The translations under genes were made by a program, and so were the position numbers. Of a stretch of DNA of 64,000 bases, positions 36,403-44,781 are shown piece by piece (within the stretch, counting starts at the first letter, position 1; the number at the start of each line of letters is the position of its first letter). The notes beneath the pieces were generated by a model that saw only the letters and a list, made by a program, of their open reading frames with translations, searched no databases and had not been told where the DNA came from. This stretch comes from Armatimonadota bacterium (lineage in GTDB: Bacteria; Armatimonadota; Zipacnadia; Zipacnadales; JABUFB01): NCBI GenBank assembly GCA_013314775.1, contig JABUFB010000002.1:1-64000 (forward strand), given 5' to 3'.

Positions 36403-37206
36403 CTAGACGTCCAGCTTGCCCTCGCGGCTTGCCGTGATGTAGTTCATGCACCACTCGTCCTGGCCCAGCAGCGCCTCGGCTGCAACCATCTCAGCCATGA
36501 TCTGTTGGTCCAGGGGATCCATGATCGCCGAGTCGAGCCCCGCGGCCATGCACAGAACCAGGAACACGCGGTTGACCAGCTTGCGCGCCGGGAGGCCGAA
36601 GGAAATGTTGCTCAGGCCGCAGGTGATGTGGCACTCGGGGCAGTAAGTCTTGATCTCCCGAATTGCCTGGAACACATGTACGCCGGTCTCATGGGAAGTG
36701 CTCAGGGGGGCGATGACCGGGTCCACGTAGATGTGGTCTGGGGCCACGCCGGCGCCTGTGAGGGTGTCGATGAGTTTCTTCGCGGTGGTCTCGCGCTGTC
36801 CGGCCATGCAGGGCATGCCGTCATCTCCCATCGCGAGAGCCACCACATTGGCACCTCTTTCGGCCACCAGCGGCAGCAGGGAGTCGATCTTCTCCTTCTC
36901 GAAGGTGATCGAGTTCACCAGTGGCGTCTGGTCGCCGGTGTAGGCTTCGAATGCTTCGCGGAGTGCTTTTACGTTTGGGCTGTCGAAACTCAGTGGCTTG
37001 CTGGTGACGGCCTGTACGGTCTCCACGAGCCAGCGCATGTCGCTGACTTCCGCATCACCGGTAGTGCCCGGGTTTACATCGATGAACGTTGCCCCGGCTT
37101 CGTCCTGGCGTTTCGCAAGCTCGGCAATGTAGTCCGCGTTCTTGTCCGCGATCGCCTGCTTCGGGTTCTTGCGGGTTCCGTTGATGAGCTCGCCCACGAT
37201 GATCAT
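36403..37206 (-). CDS. Methyltetrahydrofolate methyltransferase, pterin-binding (AcsE/MeTr-like)
   Basis: 267 aa, the size of MeTr (AcsE). A TIM-barrel pterin-binding domain: starts IVGELINGTR, then FIDVNPGTTG (Asp43, Asn45), NSITFEKEK (Asn98), VDPVIAPLS (Asp162) and GLSNISFGLPAR (Asn200), matching the residues that hold methyl-THF in MeTr and MetH. Expected reaction: transfer of a methyl group between 5-methyl-THF and a corrinoid protein. No corrinoid protein gene lies next to it. ATG 37206 has AGGAAGG upstream. Last gene of a tight five-gene operon. Confidence 0.88.
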   Translation of the reverse strand: MIIVGELINGTRKNPKQAIADKNADYIAELAKRQDEAGATFIDVNPGTTGDAEVSDMRWLVETVQAVTSKPLSFDSPNVKALREAFEAYTGDQTPLVNSITFEKEKIDSLLPLVAERGANVVALAMGDDGMPCMAGQRETTAKKLIDTLTGAGVAPDHIYVDPVIAPLSTSHETGVHVFQAIREIKTYCPECHITCGLSNISFGLPARKLVNRVFLVLCMAAGLDSAIMDPLDQQIMAEMVAAEALLGQDEWCMNYITASREGKLDV

Positions 37207-37244
37207 TTTGCCTGAACCTTCCTGTTCAGAAGTATCCGCGCCCC

Positions 37245-38219
37245 TCAAGTCTCGGGGCTGTCTTCGCGTCGGTCCGGCTGACTATACCCTCTCTCGAGCC
37301 CCTTGACCAGTCCCGTCACCGTCTTCAGCACGGGCACCCGCACGCCCTTGCGTTCGGCGGCGCGCAGAATGGCCCCGCAAATCTGGTCGATCTCCGTCTT
37401 ACGCCGCGCGGCGACATCCTGCAGCATCGACGATCGGTTCATGCTCGTGACGTGACAGACCTGCTCCGCTGCCTGCTCCGGACGCACTCCGGCGAAGGGA
37501 CTCAGGCCGCAGAACTCCGCGACCCGGTTCCCTTCGTCGGCAAGGGCGCCCAGCGTCTCCCGCAAGAGTTCATCCTGGAGAAGCGCGCCGTTTGGCAGGC
37601 CGGTGAGAGCCGTAAGTGGGTTCACGGCGGCGTTGATGATCGCCTTGCGCCAGAGGGCCGCTTCGATGTGTTCATCCACCAGCAGGTCGGGCCAGTACGG
37701 CTGCAGGATGGCAGCGGCGCGCTCCGCCGCCGTGTGCAGCCCCGCGGCAGACCCCAGCGTGATCGCTCCTGTGCCTGAGATGACCACTTCTCCCACGTCC
37801 CGGAGCGCGCAGCCCATGACGATGGTACCAGCGAGGACTTGACCCGCAGGGAAATACCGGGCGAGAACCTCCCAGTTACCCAGTCCATTCTGCAGCGTGA
37901 GGACCAGCGTCTCCGGCCCGACACATGGTGCCGCGAAGGCCGCCGCGCTGTCGGTTGAATAAGCTTTGACCAGGACGATGAGCAGGTCAACGGGAGCCAG
38001 GTCCACGGGGGATGCTGTCACCGGGACCCGCACCGTCTTCCAGTGATCTCCGTGGGAGACCCGGATGCCCGTGGCCGCGAGCCGATCCGCGCGTTCAGGC
38101 CTGTGGTCCAGGAGAGAAACGTGAGCGCCGGCCTGTTTCAGTGTGGCTGACAGGCCGCACCCCATGGCCCCGGGACCGACGATCACGATGTGGCCGGGCT
38201 GTGAGCTGCACTCGCTCAC
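37245..38219 (-). CDS. 2-dehydropantoate 2-reductase-like (ketopantoate reductase family)
   Basis: 324 aa. GPGAMGCGL nucleotide loop (residues 15-23), the VLVKAY segment (Lys85), the 'W-R-K-A-x-x-N-x-x-x-N-P-L-T-A-L' catalytic helix and the C-terminal SMLQDVxxxRxTEID motif of PanE/ApbA. It should reduce an alpha-keto acid with NADPH; PanE itself makes pantoate for CoA. Its start GTG 38219 overlaps the upstream TGA (GTGA), with GGGAG 8 bases before. Because it sits in a one-carbon operon with no other pan genes, the substrate may not be ketopantoate. Confidence 0.85.
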   Translation of the reverse strand: MSECSSQPGHIVIVGPGAMGCGLSATLKQAGAHVSLLDHRPERADRLAATGIRVSHGDHWKTVRVPVTASPVDLAPVDLLIVLVKAYSTDSAAAFAAPCVGPETLVLTLQNGLGNWEVLARYFPAGQVLAGTIVMGCALRDVGEVVISGTGAITLGSAAGLHTAAERAAAILQPYWPDLLVDEHIEAALWRKAIINAAVNPLTALTGLPNGALLQDELLRETLGALADEGNRVAEFCGLSPFAGVRPEQAAEQVCHVTSMNRSSMLQDVAARRKTEIDQICGAILRAAERKGVRVPVLKTVTGLVKGLERGYSQPDRREDSPET

Positions 38220-39514
38220 CGTTTCTGCTCCCACTTGTCTAGTTCCGCCAGTTTCCCGAGAGTCGATCCCTTCATGATCTCGGCTTTTTCCCGGGCCTCG
38301 CGTTCAACCACAGCCAGCGAACGGTTCGCAATCTCGACAGCTCTATCCCGCGGCACGACCACCACGCCATCGGCGTCTGCGATGACCCAGTCGCCGGGAT
38401 TGACAACCGTCTCGCCGATCTTCAGCGGCACCCCCATCATGCCCAGGCCCTTCGGATCTCCCGCTGCCGGGCAGATGATGGTTGAGAACGCCGGGAAGCC
38501 CAATTCGCGTATCTCGGCGCTATCTCGCAGGGCGCCGTGGATGACAATTCCTGCAAGCCCTCGCCGGATGCAGGACTTCGTGGCTTCCTCGCCCCAGACC
38601 GCCGGGCCTTCACCGCGAACGTCCACCACCAGCACGTCGCCGGGTTGGGCATGGTCAATGGCCTGAACCGGCTTGTTCCAGTCGCCCGGATAGGTCCAGA
38701 CGGTAAAGGCCGGGCCCACGCAGCGCATGGAGTTGTCGATGGGGCGGATGCCCGGCAGCCAGCCCTTACGGTGCTGGGCGTCCGATACATTGGCGGCGGT
38801 GACGCGGCTGAAAGTCTCCCGCAGTTGCTCTGGGCCGGCGCGCTTGAAAAGATCGGTGGCCACGGCCTCCCCGGTAGAGATCGCGCGAAGGATGCCGCGG
38901 GTCGCTTCGGTCGCGTCTGCAGCTTTGTTGATTGCCCCGCCCACGATCACGATGCTGGCGCCGGCCTGCACCGCAGCCGCTGCGGTTTCGGAGTTGATCC
39001 CGCCCGCGACGGCAATGGGCAGGTCTACCGCGCCCGCAACCTGCTGGAGTGTGTCGAATGGGTCACCGCCGCGCATTTGCACATCGATCGGGCAATGGAC
39101 GCCGACGATGCCGACGCCCAGTTCCTGGGCTCTGACGGCCCGGGCTACCGGATCTGCAACTTCGGCGAGGTCCACCATGATGCGGGCACCGTATCGCTGT
39201 CCGGCTTGCACGCACTCCTCGATGGTGGAGTCGGAAGCCACACCCAGCACGGCGACGATGTTCGCGCCGGCCTGTGCCGCGATCTCCACCTCGGTGCGGC
39301 CGGCATCCATGATCTTCATGTCAGCGATGATCGTGTGGTTGGGGAACCGTTCGCGCAGCGCTCGAACCGCGTTGAGCCCCTCGCTCTTGATCAACGGTGT
39401 CCCGGCCTCAAGCCAGATATCGCCGGCCTGCACAGCTTCTTCGGCAGCGCGCATGGCTTGGCCCAGGTTGATGAAGTCCAGCGCAAGCTGGAGCACGGGG
39501 AAGGATGTGTCCAT
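38216..39514 (-). CDS. Fusion: 3-hexulose-6-phosphate synthase + RraA-like aldolase domain
   Basis: 432 aa in two parts. Residues 1-210 match hexulose-6-phosphate synthase: GTPLIKSEGL, ADMKIMDAG (Asp65, Lys67, Asp70) and 'V-G-V-H-x-x-x-D-x-Q' (His140), the active site for joining formaldehyde to ribulose 5-phosphate. Residues 225-432 are RraA/HMG-aldolase-like with G-A-L-R-D (Arg330, Asp331), the residues required for metal-dependent aldolase activity, so the second half may be catalytic rather than an RNase E regulator. Known HPS-RraA fusions exist in archaea and some bacteria. No phospho-3-hexuloisomerase is in the window. Fusion and neighbours suggest formaldehyde handling. Confidence 0.9.
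   Translation of the reverse strand: MDTSFPVLQLALDFINLGQAMRAAEEAVQAGDIWLEAGTPLIKSEGLNAVRALRERFPNHTIIADMKIMDAGRTEVEIAAQAGANIVAVLGVASDSTIEECVQAGQRYGARIMVDLAEVADPVARAVRAQELGVGIVGVHCPIDVQMRGGDPFDTLQQVAGAVDLPIAVAGGINSETAAAAVQAGASIVIVGGAINKAADATEATRGILRAISTGEAVATDLFKRAGPEQLRETFSRVTAANVSDAQHRKGWLPGIRPIDNSMRCVGPAFTVWTYPGDWNKPVQAIDHAQPGDVLVVDVRGEGPAVWGEEATKSCIRRGLAGIVIHGALRDSAEIRELGFPAFSTIICPAAGDPKGLGMMGVPLKIGETVVNPGDWVIADADGVVVVPRDRAVEIANRSLAVVEREAREKAEIMKGSTLGKLAELDKWEQKR
38228..38232 (-). promoter_or_regulatory. Ribosome binding site GGGAG deciding GTG 38219
   Basis: GGGAG on the minus strand lies 8 bases before GTG 38219; the alternative GTG at 38234 has no such site. Confidence 0.55.
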
Positions 39515-39563
39515 GTGACTCGCTCCCTGGGCGTCGGTCGCCCGCCGCCGACGGGTATCAGGA

Positions 39564-40190
39564 CTATCGCAGACCGGCCGCGATAGCGTCGAACACGGAT
39601 CGCGCCACCGGTTCAGATCTCGCCAGCAGCTGATCTATGGTCTCTCTCTTCTCTGCCACCCAGCCGGAGTCCTTGATTGCGGCCAGGTTCACGTCCACGT
39701 TGAGCATGGCACAGCGCAATGCGGCCAGGGCGAACTCCGCTGCGACTGCCACATCGCTGAGGAGATTGGGGTTGGCTTTCTGACGCAGCTCGTCCAGGTC
39801 CGCAATGATCCCCGCGCAGGCCTCTGTGGCTGCAAGGGGCACCTGAGCAGCAGCCTTCAGCGCCTCCTGGATCGCCGCGGTGCGCGCGGCCTTCTGCTCG
39901 TCGGTGTCCCGAGGCATGGCATAGGCCGCACCCACTTGCGCGTAGGCATCCGCATCGGCGTCGGTGAGGTCGAGGAGCGCCAGGCGGTGGGATTCGAGCC
40001 GCCCGAGAATCGCCTGAACGTCTGCCTCCACGGACGCGAACTTCTCGCGGCCCACGGTGAAATTGCCCGCCATCTCTCCCAGCGCAGCCCCAAGCGCGCC
40101 ACACAGTGCGGCGGCGCTGCCTCCACCCGGTGTGGGCTCCCCGGCAGCAAGGCGCGCTGCGTATTCCCGGACGGTGTAACCTGTGAGCAT
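39564..40190 (-). CDS. Cyclodeaminase/methenyl-THF cyclohydrolase family protein (FchA-like)
   Basis: 208 aa, the size of the FchA/FTCD C-terminal family. The N-terminal PTPGGGSAAALCGALGAAL motif (residues 20-37) is the family's glycine-rich hallmark; the rest is all-helical, ending in a conserved NVDVNLAAIKD segment. Members are methenyltetrahydrofolate cyclohydrolases or formimino-THF cyclodeaminases. With a MeTr-like gene and formaldehyde synthase in the operon, a C1-folate role fits. ATG 40190 has AGGGGGT upstream. Which of the two reactions it does is not decidable from sequence. Confidence 0.85.
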   Translation of the reverse strand: MLTGYTVREYAARLAAGEPTPGGGSAAALCGALGAALGEMAGNFTVGREKFASVEADVQAILGRLESHRLALLDLTDADADAYAQVGAAYAMPRDTDEQKAARTAAIQEALKAAAQVPLAATEACAGIIADLDELRQKANPNLLSDVAVAAEFALAALRCAMLNVDVNLAAIKDSGWVAEKRETIDQLLARSEPVARSVFDAIAAGLR

Positions 40191-40234
40191 GGCAGACCCC
40201 CTGGATCGGGATTGGAGGATTACGAAGCGCCCCG

Positions 40235-40951
40235 CTACAGCATGAGAGCCTCGATATTGCGCCACGTGACCCTCTCGAAGTCCTCTTGCGACAGATTGCA
40301 CACGCGGATCTTCATCAGTTCAATCGCCGGGTGGATGATGGGGCCATCGGAGCCGAAGACCACTCGGTCTGCTCCCAGTCGTTCGATGGCATCCGCGATC
40401 TTCCACGGGCAGGACGAGTATGAACTGTCCAGCCAGATGTTGGGGTGCTCCCACGCCAGGGCGATGAATCGGTCAACCAGGGCTTCGCTGTTGGGCGCCC
40501 CGAGATGGGCGATGATCAGCTTCATCCCGGGCACGCTCTCCACCAGTTCTGTGGCGATGTCCAGCCGGGTCGCGACGTCGATGAGTACGGGCATACCGAC
40601 CTGCGTCGCCTTCTCGCAGACGGGCTTCAGTGGGTCGGCGCACGGCTCGGGCATCTCCCCAACATGCAGCTTGAGGCCCCGGCAGCCCAGAACCTCGACG
40701 GCTCGGTCGATCTCGATCAGGGCCTGCGTGCCCTCGTCGGGCCAGACATGCGCGAAGGGGATGAGCCGGTCCGGCGCGGCCTTGCAGCACCGGGCGGTGA
40801 GATTGTTGGATTCACGGCCAGGCAGGCAGATGGAGAAGACCACTGACTTGTCTATCCCGGCCTCATCCATAGTGCGCAGGATCATCTCCGGTGGGAACTC
40901 CCGGCGATATGTGTCCCCACCCTTGGCGTGAACATGACAGTCGATGATCAT
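40235..40951 (-). CDS. Amidohydrolase-2 family metal-dependent hydrolase
   Basis: 238 aa TIM-barrel hydrolase or decarboxylase. The N-terminal D-C-H-V-H (His6, His8) metal site, LKLHVGE, IIAHLGA and GSDGPI near the C-terminus are in the expected order for the amidohydrolase_2 (PF04909-type) superfamily. Start ATG 40951 has GGAGA upstream. First gene of the five-gene operon (44-base gap to the FchA-like gene). The substrate is unknown; the superfamily includes lactonases, decarboxylases and deaminases. Confidence 0.85.
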   Translation of the reverse strand: MIIDCHVHAKGGDTYRREFPPEMILRTMDEAGIDKSVVFSICLPGRESNNLTARCCKAAPDRLIPFAHVWPDEGTQALIEIDRAVEVLGCRGLKLHVGEMPEPCADPLKPVCEKATQVGMPVLIDVATRLDIATELVESVPGMKLIIAHLGAPNSEALVDRFIALAWEHPNIWLDSSYSSCPWKIADAIERLGADRVVFGSDGPIIHPAIELMKIRVCNLSQEDFERVTWRNIEALML

Positions 40952-41041
40952 CGGAATGTCTCCAGAACCTGCGCAAAGAGCACCCAGGCAGTCATCGCTG
41001 GTCGCCGGCCGACACACCACGGCGGCGTCCCGAACACGCAG

Positions 41042-42418
41042 CTACTTCTCGTGGAACTTTGCCCAGCTTTCTGCGATGGATGCCGTCTCGATGCGATCCC
41101 AGGCGGTGCGCCAAGAGCCGACTACGCCCCCTTCCGGTTGAGGCGGGTTCAGGGACATGGTCGCGGCGATGTGCCGGTAAATGGGCAGCAGTGTCTCGGC
41201 CTGCGAGAACGGGCCGCCGAAACGGGCGACGAACACTTTCCCGGAGCCGAAGCCGCTCACGGCGATCCAGAAGAAATGGTCTTCCGTGGCCCCCGGGAAC
41301 TTGCCGAGGAGCGTGATGATCGCTCCCGCATCGCCGATAGGCAGCGCTTCGACCTCCCGGAAACCCGCGATGGCATTTGGCATGAGCTGCTGGGCGATGA
41401 CCCGCGCCGCCTGCACATAGGTCTGGCCCTGCATTTCCTGGGGCACGTCGAGAAGCGCGAAGAGAACGCCTACGGGACTGCGCGGGGCGTCCAGCACGCT
41501 TTCCCACGACGCCTCCGCGCCATTGGGACCAAGGAACAGAAGGGTCGCGCCCTGGATCTGCTGGAAGCCCCCGGTCCAGTTGGCCGGGTACTCGAAAGCC
41601 ACGGCGCCCCCGTCTGCAGTGAACTGTTGGGGCGAGGCGATGGGGGCATACGTGTTGGATGGGGACAGCGACAGATCTCGCCACTGGGCACGCAGAGCAT
41701 TCTTGCGCGCATCATCGGACGCGGCCCAATCCTGCTGGAGTTGTCTCCAGCCTTGGGGAATGGCAGCCAGCTGAGCAAGCTGCTCCTGGGGCAACTGGGC
41801 GGCTGCCTGGAGCATAGCCGCATAGGCGCGCTGCCGATCTTGCGGCGCAGTGACCACCTTGCGCCCCCAGCCTTCGGTCCGGGTGAAGTCCATGATATCG
41901 AAGTAGGCGTTCACCGCATCGGCGATCAGGTCCCCGGCCGGCATGGCGCCCACGCCCCCAAGCACACCCGCGACTGCGGTAGCGCCGCCTCCCCCACCGA
42001 CGCCGCCCGCATACTGATCCGGTGTCTGAGTTGCGCCCTGGAGCGGGTTCAGGCTCACAGACTTCACCTGGAACGCGCCGTCCACCATGACCGCCGAGAC
42101 GCAGTCAACCGCGCCTTGAGCCGCCGCAATCGCCGCCACCGCCTGCTCGGCTGTAACCACCCCAATCTGGCCCACCGCGAAAATCAGATCGCCCTGCTTG
42201 TACCCCGCCGCTGCCCCCGCGCTGTTCGGCTTCACTTCTACGACCTGGACTCCGAGCCTGTAGCCGGAGTTGGCCTCTATGACATCCAATTCCTCAGCGG
42301 TCAACGTGCGCAGGACCAGTCCTGCGGCTTCGGCGGTCGCTCCCTGTTGCTGCGCGCAGAGCGGCAGACAGGCTGCAACCAAGAGCACGCAACATGTGAC
42401 GACCGTAATGCTGCGCAT
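41042..42418 (-). CDS. Exported PDZ-domain protein
   Basis: 458 aa. Signal peptide (VVTCCVLLVAACLPLCAQ) then a PDZ domain around residues 45-100 (GVQVVEVKPNSAGAAAGYKQGDLI). The central part is helical and rich in Ala/Gln; the C-terminal part has an 'F-x-Y-P-A-N-W-x-G' segment like a small beta domain. No protease triad seen, so it is probably a PDZ-bearing scaffold or substrate-binding protein. AGGAGG precedes ATG 42418. It is 87 bases after the oligogalacturonate lyase-like gene. Confidence 0.8.
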   Translation of the reverse strand: MRSITVVTCCVLLVAACLPLCAQQQGATAEAAGLVLRTLTAEELDVIEANSGYRLGVQVVEVKPNSAGAAAGYKQGDLIFAVGQIGVVTAEQAVAAIAAAQGAVDCVSAVMVDGAFQVKSVSLNPLQGATQTPDQYAGGVGGGGGATAVAGVLGGVGAMPAGDLIADAVNAYFDIMDFTRTEGWGRKVVTAPQDRQRAYAAMLQAAAQLPQEQLAQLAAIPQGWRQLQQDWAASDDARKNALRAQWRDLSLSPSNTYAPIASPQQFTADGGAVAFEYPANWTGGFQQIQGATLLFLGPNGAEASWESVLDAPRSPVGVLFALLDVPQEMQGQTYVQAARVIAQQLMPNAIAGFREVEALPIGDAGAIITLLGKFPGATEDHFFWIAVSGFGSGKVFVARFGGPFSQAETLLPIYRHIAATMSLNPPQPEGGVVGSWRTAWDRIETASIAESWAKFHEK

Positions 42419-42505
42419 GGGTGCCCTCCTGTAGGTAGTTGGTTTGTTCCGGCCTGTCCAGTGACCAGCGTCTGAGACCCCCCGGGCCAGGGCCCGCAAC
42501 CGCCT

Positions 42506-43645
42506 CTACCCGGGCACCTCGGCCATGTAAATGTTGCATGTTCCACCCTTGTCCGAAGTGAAGAGCACCCAGCGGTCGTCGGGCGAGAAGATGGGGTGCG
42601 GGTGGCTGATCTGGGTCTTCCAGGAGGTATCGTGGCGGCACAGACGGCGCACCCGGCAGTAGCCCTCCTCGTGGGTGATCAGCCCCATCCAGTTGCCACC
42701 GTCGGTGTCTTCAGGGCCGAAGAACGCGCCATCGCCTACCACCAGAGTGTTGTCGCTGTTACTCTGAATATGAGAGGCTCGGCGTCCTCCCGGCCACAAG
42801 AACTGGCGGATCCAGGTGCCATCCGGCCGGATGAAGCAGTCAAAAGCCAGCGTTTCACCCATAGATTTCACCGTGCACTGGAAGCCAACTTCGCCATTCT
42901 GCGTGAAGTACTCGTGCCCCACGGACTCATTGTTATGCTGCGGGTAGAGTTTGTGTGCCTGGGCTGGGGTCTCGCCCACGCGCACGGTCCACATGCGCTG
43001 CTCCACGTGCCCCCAGCTTCCCTCGTGGCAGAACAAGATGAAGTCCGGGTCGGTGGGATGGATACACACGTGGCTGATCCAGGCGTGCTCGCCCCACGTC
43101 GCCAGCGCCTTGCCCGAATCGGTCTCAAGCCGCATGATCACGCAGGCCGGGCGCCGGAAGAAAGTCTCGTGCATGGTGCTGTAGATGACGCCCGTGTCGG
43201 TGCTTGTGGGCGTGTGCTCGCAGTACGCAAGGGCGATGTGACTGCCGTTGGCGGTGATCGTGGGCAGCGCCAGCGAGAACCCCTCGGGACATGTGTACAG
43301 CAGGTCCTCTTCGAGAGTGTCCAAGCGCACGGAACACACTTCGCGGTCAGTGATGAAGTAGGCGATGGGTTTCTCGCCGTGGACGCAACCCAGTTGCGCC
43401 TTGATTCTCGGGCGGTCGGTAAGCTGCACGATCTTTCCCGAAGACAGTTCCAGCATGTGCACCTGGGGCGATCCGCTGCGTTCGGAACCGAAGATGATGC
43501 TCTCGCCGCCCGCGGCGAAGCTGGTTGCGGTAAAGTACAGGTGGTGATCGTGGGCATCGCTGCCCGTGAGCCTGCGCACGCGCACGCCGGTGTCCGGCTC
43601 GATGTACTCCTGAATCTCGGACGCCCAGGTATCGCCTTTAGCCAT
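42506..43645 (-). CDS. Oligogalacturonate lyase-like beta-propeller (PL22-like)
   Basis: 379 aa, seven-bladed propeller style. The 'H-H-L-Y-F-T-x-x-S-F' start, 'H-E-x-F' and HPHPIFSPDDRWVLFTSD near the C-terminus are typical of family PL22 oligogalacturonide lyases, in which several conserved histidines bind Mn2+. No signal peptide, so cytoplasmic degradation of imported pectin oligomers is expected. The start overlaps the end of folB by 8 bases, so the two are translationally linked. The family call is from memory of the fold motifs; other TolB-like propellers are possible. Confidence 0.75.
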   Translation of the reverse strand: MAKGDTWASEIQEYIEPDTGVRVRRLTGSDAHDHHLYFTATSFAAGGESIIFGSERSGSPQVHMLELSSGKIVQLTDRPRIKAQLGCVHGEKPIAYFITDREVCSVRLDTLEEDLLYTCPEGFSLALPTITANGSHIALAYCEHTPTSTDTGVIYSTMHETFFRRPACVIMRLETDSGKALATWGEHAWISHVCIHPTDPDFILFCHEGSWGHVEQRMWTVRVGETPAQAHKLYPQHNNESVGHEYFTQNGEVGFQCTVKSMGETLAFDCFIRPDGTWIRQFLWPGGRRASHIQSNSDNTLVVGDGAFFGPEDTDGGNWMGLITHEEGYCRVRRLCRHDTSWKTQISHPHPIFSPDDRWVLFTSDKGGTCNIYMAEVPG

Positions 43646-44054
43646 CGCCCGGCTCCTCCGATGTGTCTGCGGTCAGGTCGAAGTCCTCGCGACTGCGCGT
43701 GATCTCGACCTCAGTATAGTCGATCAGCCCGGCCAGTGGCACGCTGTGCTTACGGACGCGCACCGTAACCTGTTCCACAGGGAACTCGGCCAGAATGGCT
43801 CTTGCGGTGCTGTGCGCCAGAGCCTCCAGCAACATGAACTTGCGGCGGCTCTGGATGCGCTCGATCAACGCGTACACGGCGCCATAATCCACGGTGCGCG
43901 ACAGGTCATCGGTTTCCCCCGCGGGGGCGAGATCAAGCGCGAGTTCCACGTCGAAAGAGAATCGGCCACCCAAGGCCCGTTCCGAGGGGTCCACGCCGTG
44001 GTGTCCGTAGAAGCTCATGTTCACGATGCGGATACGGTCATCGCTGGCGGGCAA
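43638..44054 (-). CDS. folB: Dihydroneopterin aldolase
   Basis: Folate-biosynthesis enzyme that splits dihydroneopterin to 6-hydroxymethyldihydropterin and glycolaldehyde. 138 aa from TTG 44054 (MPASDDRIRIVNM...), with the conserved FYGHHGV segment, an acidic residue shortly after it, a D-Y-G-A-V helix and 'V-R-V-R-K-H-S-V-P' near the C-terminus. TTG is chosen because AGGAG (44063-44067, minus strand) lies 8 bases upstream and the length is normal. It overlaps the PL22-like gene by 8 bases, an unusual partner for folate synthesis. Confidence 0.87.
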   Translation of the reverse strand: MPASDDRIRIVNMSFYGHHGVDPSERALGGRFSFDVELALDLAPAGETDDLSRTVDYGAVYALIERIQSRRKFMLLEALAHSTARAILAEFPVEQVTVRVRKHSVPLAGLIDYTEVEITRSREDFDLTADTSEEPGDG

Positions 44055-44062
44055 AGGAACCA

Positions 44063-44067
44063 CTCCT
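44063..44067 (-). promoter_or_regulatory. Ribosome binding site AGGAG deciding a TTG start for folB
   Basis: AGGAG on the minus strand is 8 bases before TTG 44054, and the nearest ATG (44018 region, at M-S-F-Y-G) would cut off a conserved strand. This supports the rare TTG start. Confidence 0.5.
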
Positions 44068-44170
44068 GCCGGCTGGAAGGCTGTTGCGGAAAGTCCTGGC
44101 AAGACGGGTCGGGGGGACCGACCACCAGGGCTGCGGCGCTGCACCGAAAGGTTGCAGTCTGCGGGCCTTG

Positions 44171-44749
44171 CTAACCCTCGAGTTTGACGCCCAATTCTTC
44201 GACGGTAAACAGCGAGACCAACTCGAAGCCCTCGCTCTCGATGTTCTCGCGCGCACCCTGTAGGCGGTCAACCATGGCGATGACCTTGACGATTGCCACG
44301 TCTCGCTCGCGCTCCACGGCCTCGATGGCTTTGAGGGTCATGCCGCCTGTGGTCACGGTATCCTCGAGCATGACCACCCGGTCGCCGTCGCGCAAGGGCC
44401 CGGCAACCTGGTCGCCCATGCCCCGGTCCTTACGCTCCTTGCGGACGATGAACCCGCGCAGGGGTATCCCGAGGGATCCCGCGACGGCAATGGTTCCACC
44501 GACGATGGGGTCTGCGCCGAGAGTCATGCCCCCCACCGCGTCGATGGCATCATCGCGGATCTCGTCAAGAATAAGATGGGCCAGACAGTAGAGCCCCTCG
44601 CTGTCGAGGGTTGCTTGCTTGCCGTCAATGAAGTAGTTACTGCGCTGGCCGGACGCCAAGGTGAAGTCGCCGAAGGCGAGGCATTGCTCTCTGATGATAT
44701 CCGCGAGGCGGGAACGTACCTGCTGGATGTCAGGCGCTGCCTGAGACAT
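44171..44749 (-). CDS. pyrE: Orotate phosphoribosyltransferase
   Basis: Pyrimidine biosynthesis: orotate + PRPP to OMP. 192 aa. N-terminal ASGQRSNYFIDGK, PRPP-binding loop VVMLEDTVTTGG with the two acidic residues, 'V-R-K-E-R-K-x-x-G' (the flexible catalytic loop lysines) and a C-terminal phosphoribosyltransferase fold. GGAGA lies upstream of ATG 44749. It is 32 bases after an unknown exported protein and 116 bases before folB. No other pyr genes are in the window. Confidence 0.93.
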   Translation of the reverse strand: MSQAAPDIQQVRSRLADIIREQCLAFGDFTLASGQRSNYFIDGKQATLDSEGLYCLAHLILDEIRDDAIDAVGGMTLGADPIVGGTIAVAGSLGIPLRGFIVRKERKDRGMGDQVAGPLRDGDRVVMLEDTVTTGGMTLKAIEAVERERDVAIVKVIAMVDRLQGARENIESEGFELVSLFTVEELGVKLEG

Positions 44750-44781
44750 AGTGAATCGGGTCTCCGTCGGTATCGGTGAAC

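Noticed and set aside
40928-42475. 515-residue plus-strand open frame opposite the PDZ gene
   Set aside because: Antisense shadow; the minus frame has a signal peptide, PDZ domain and ribosome binding site.
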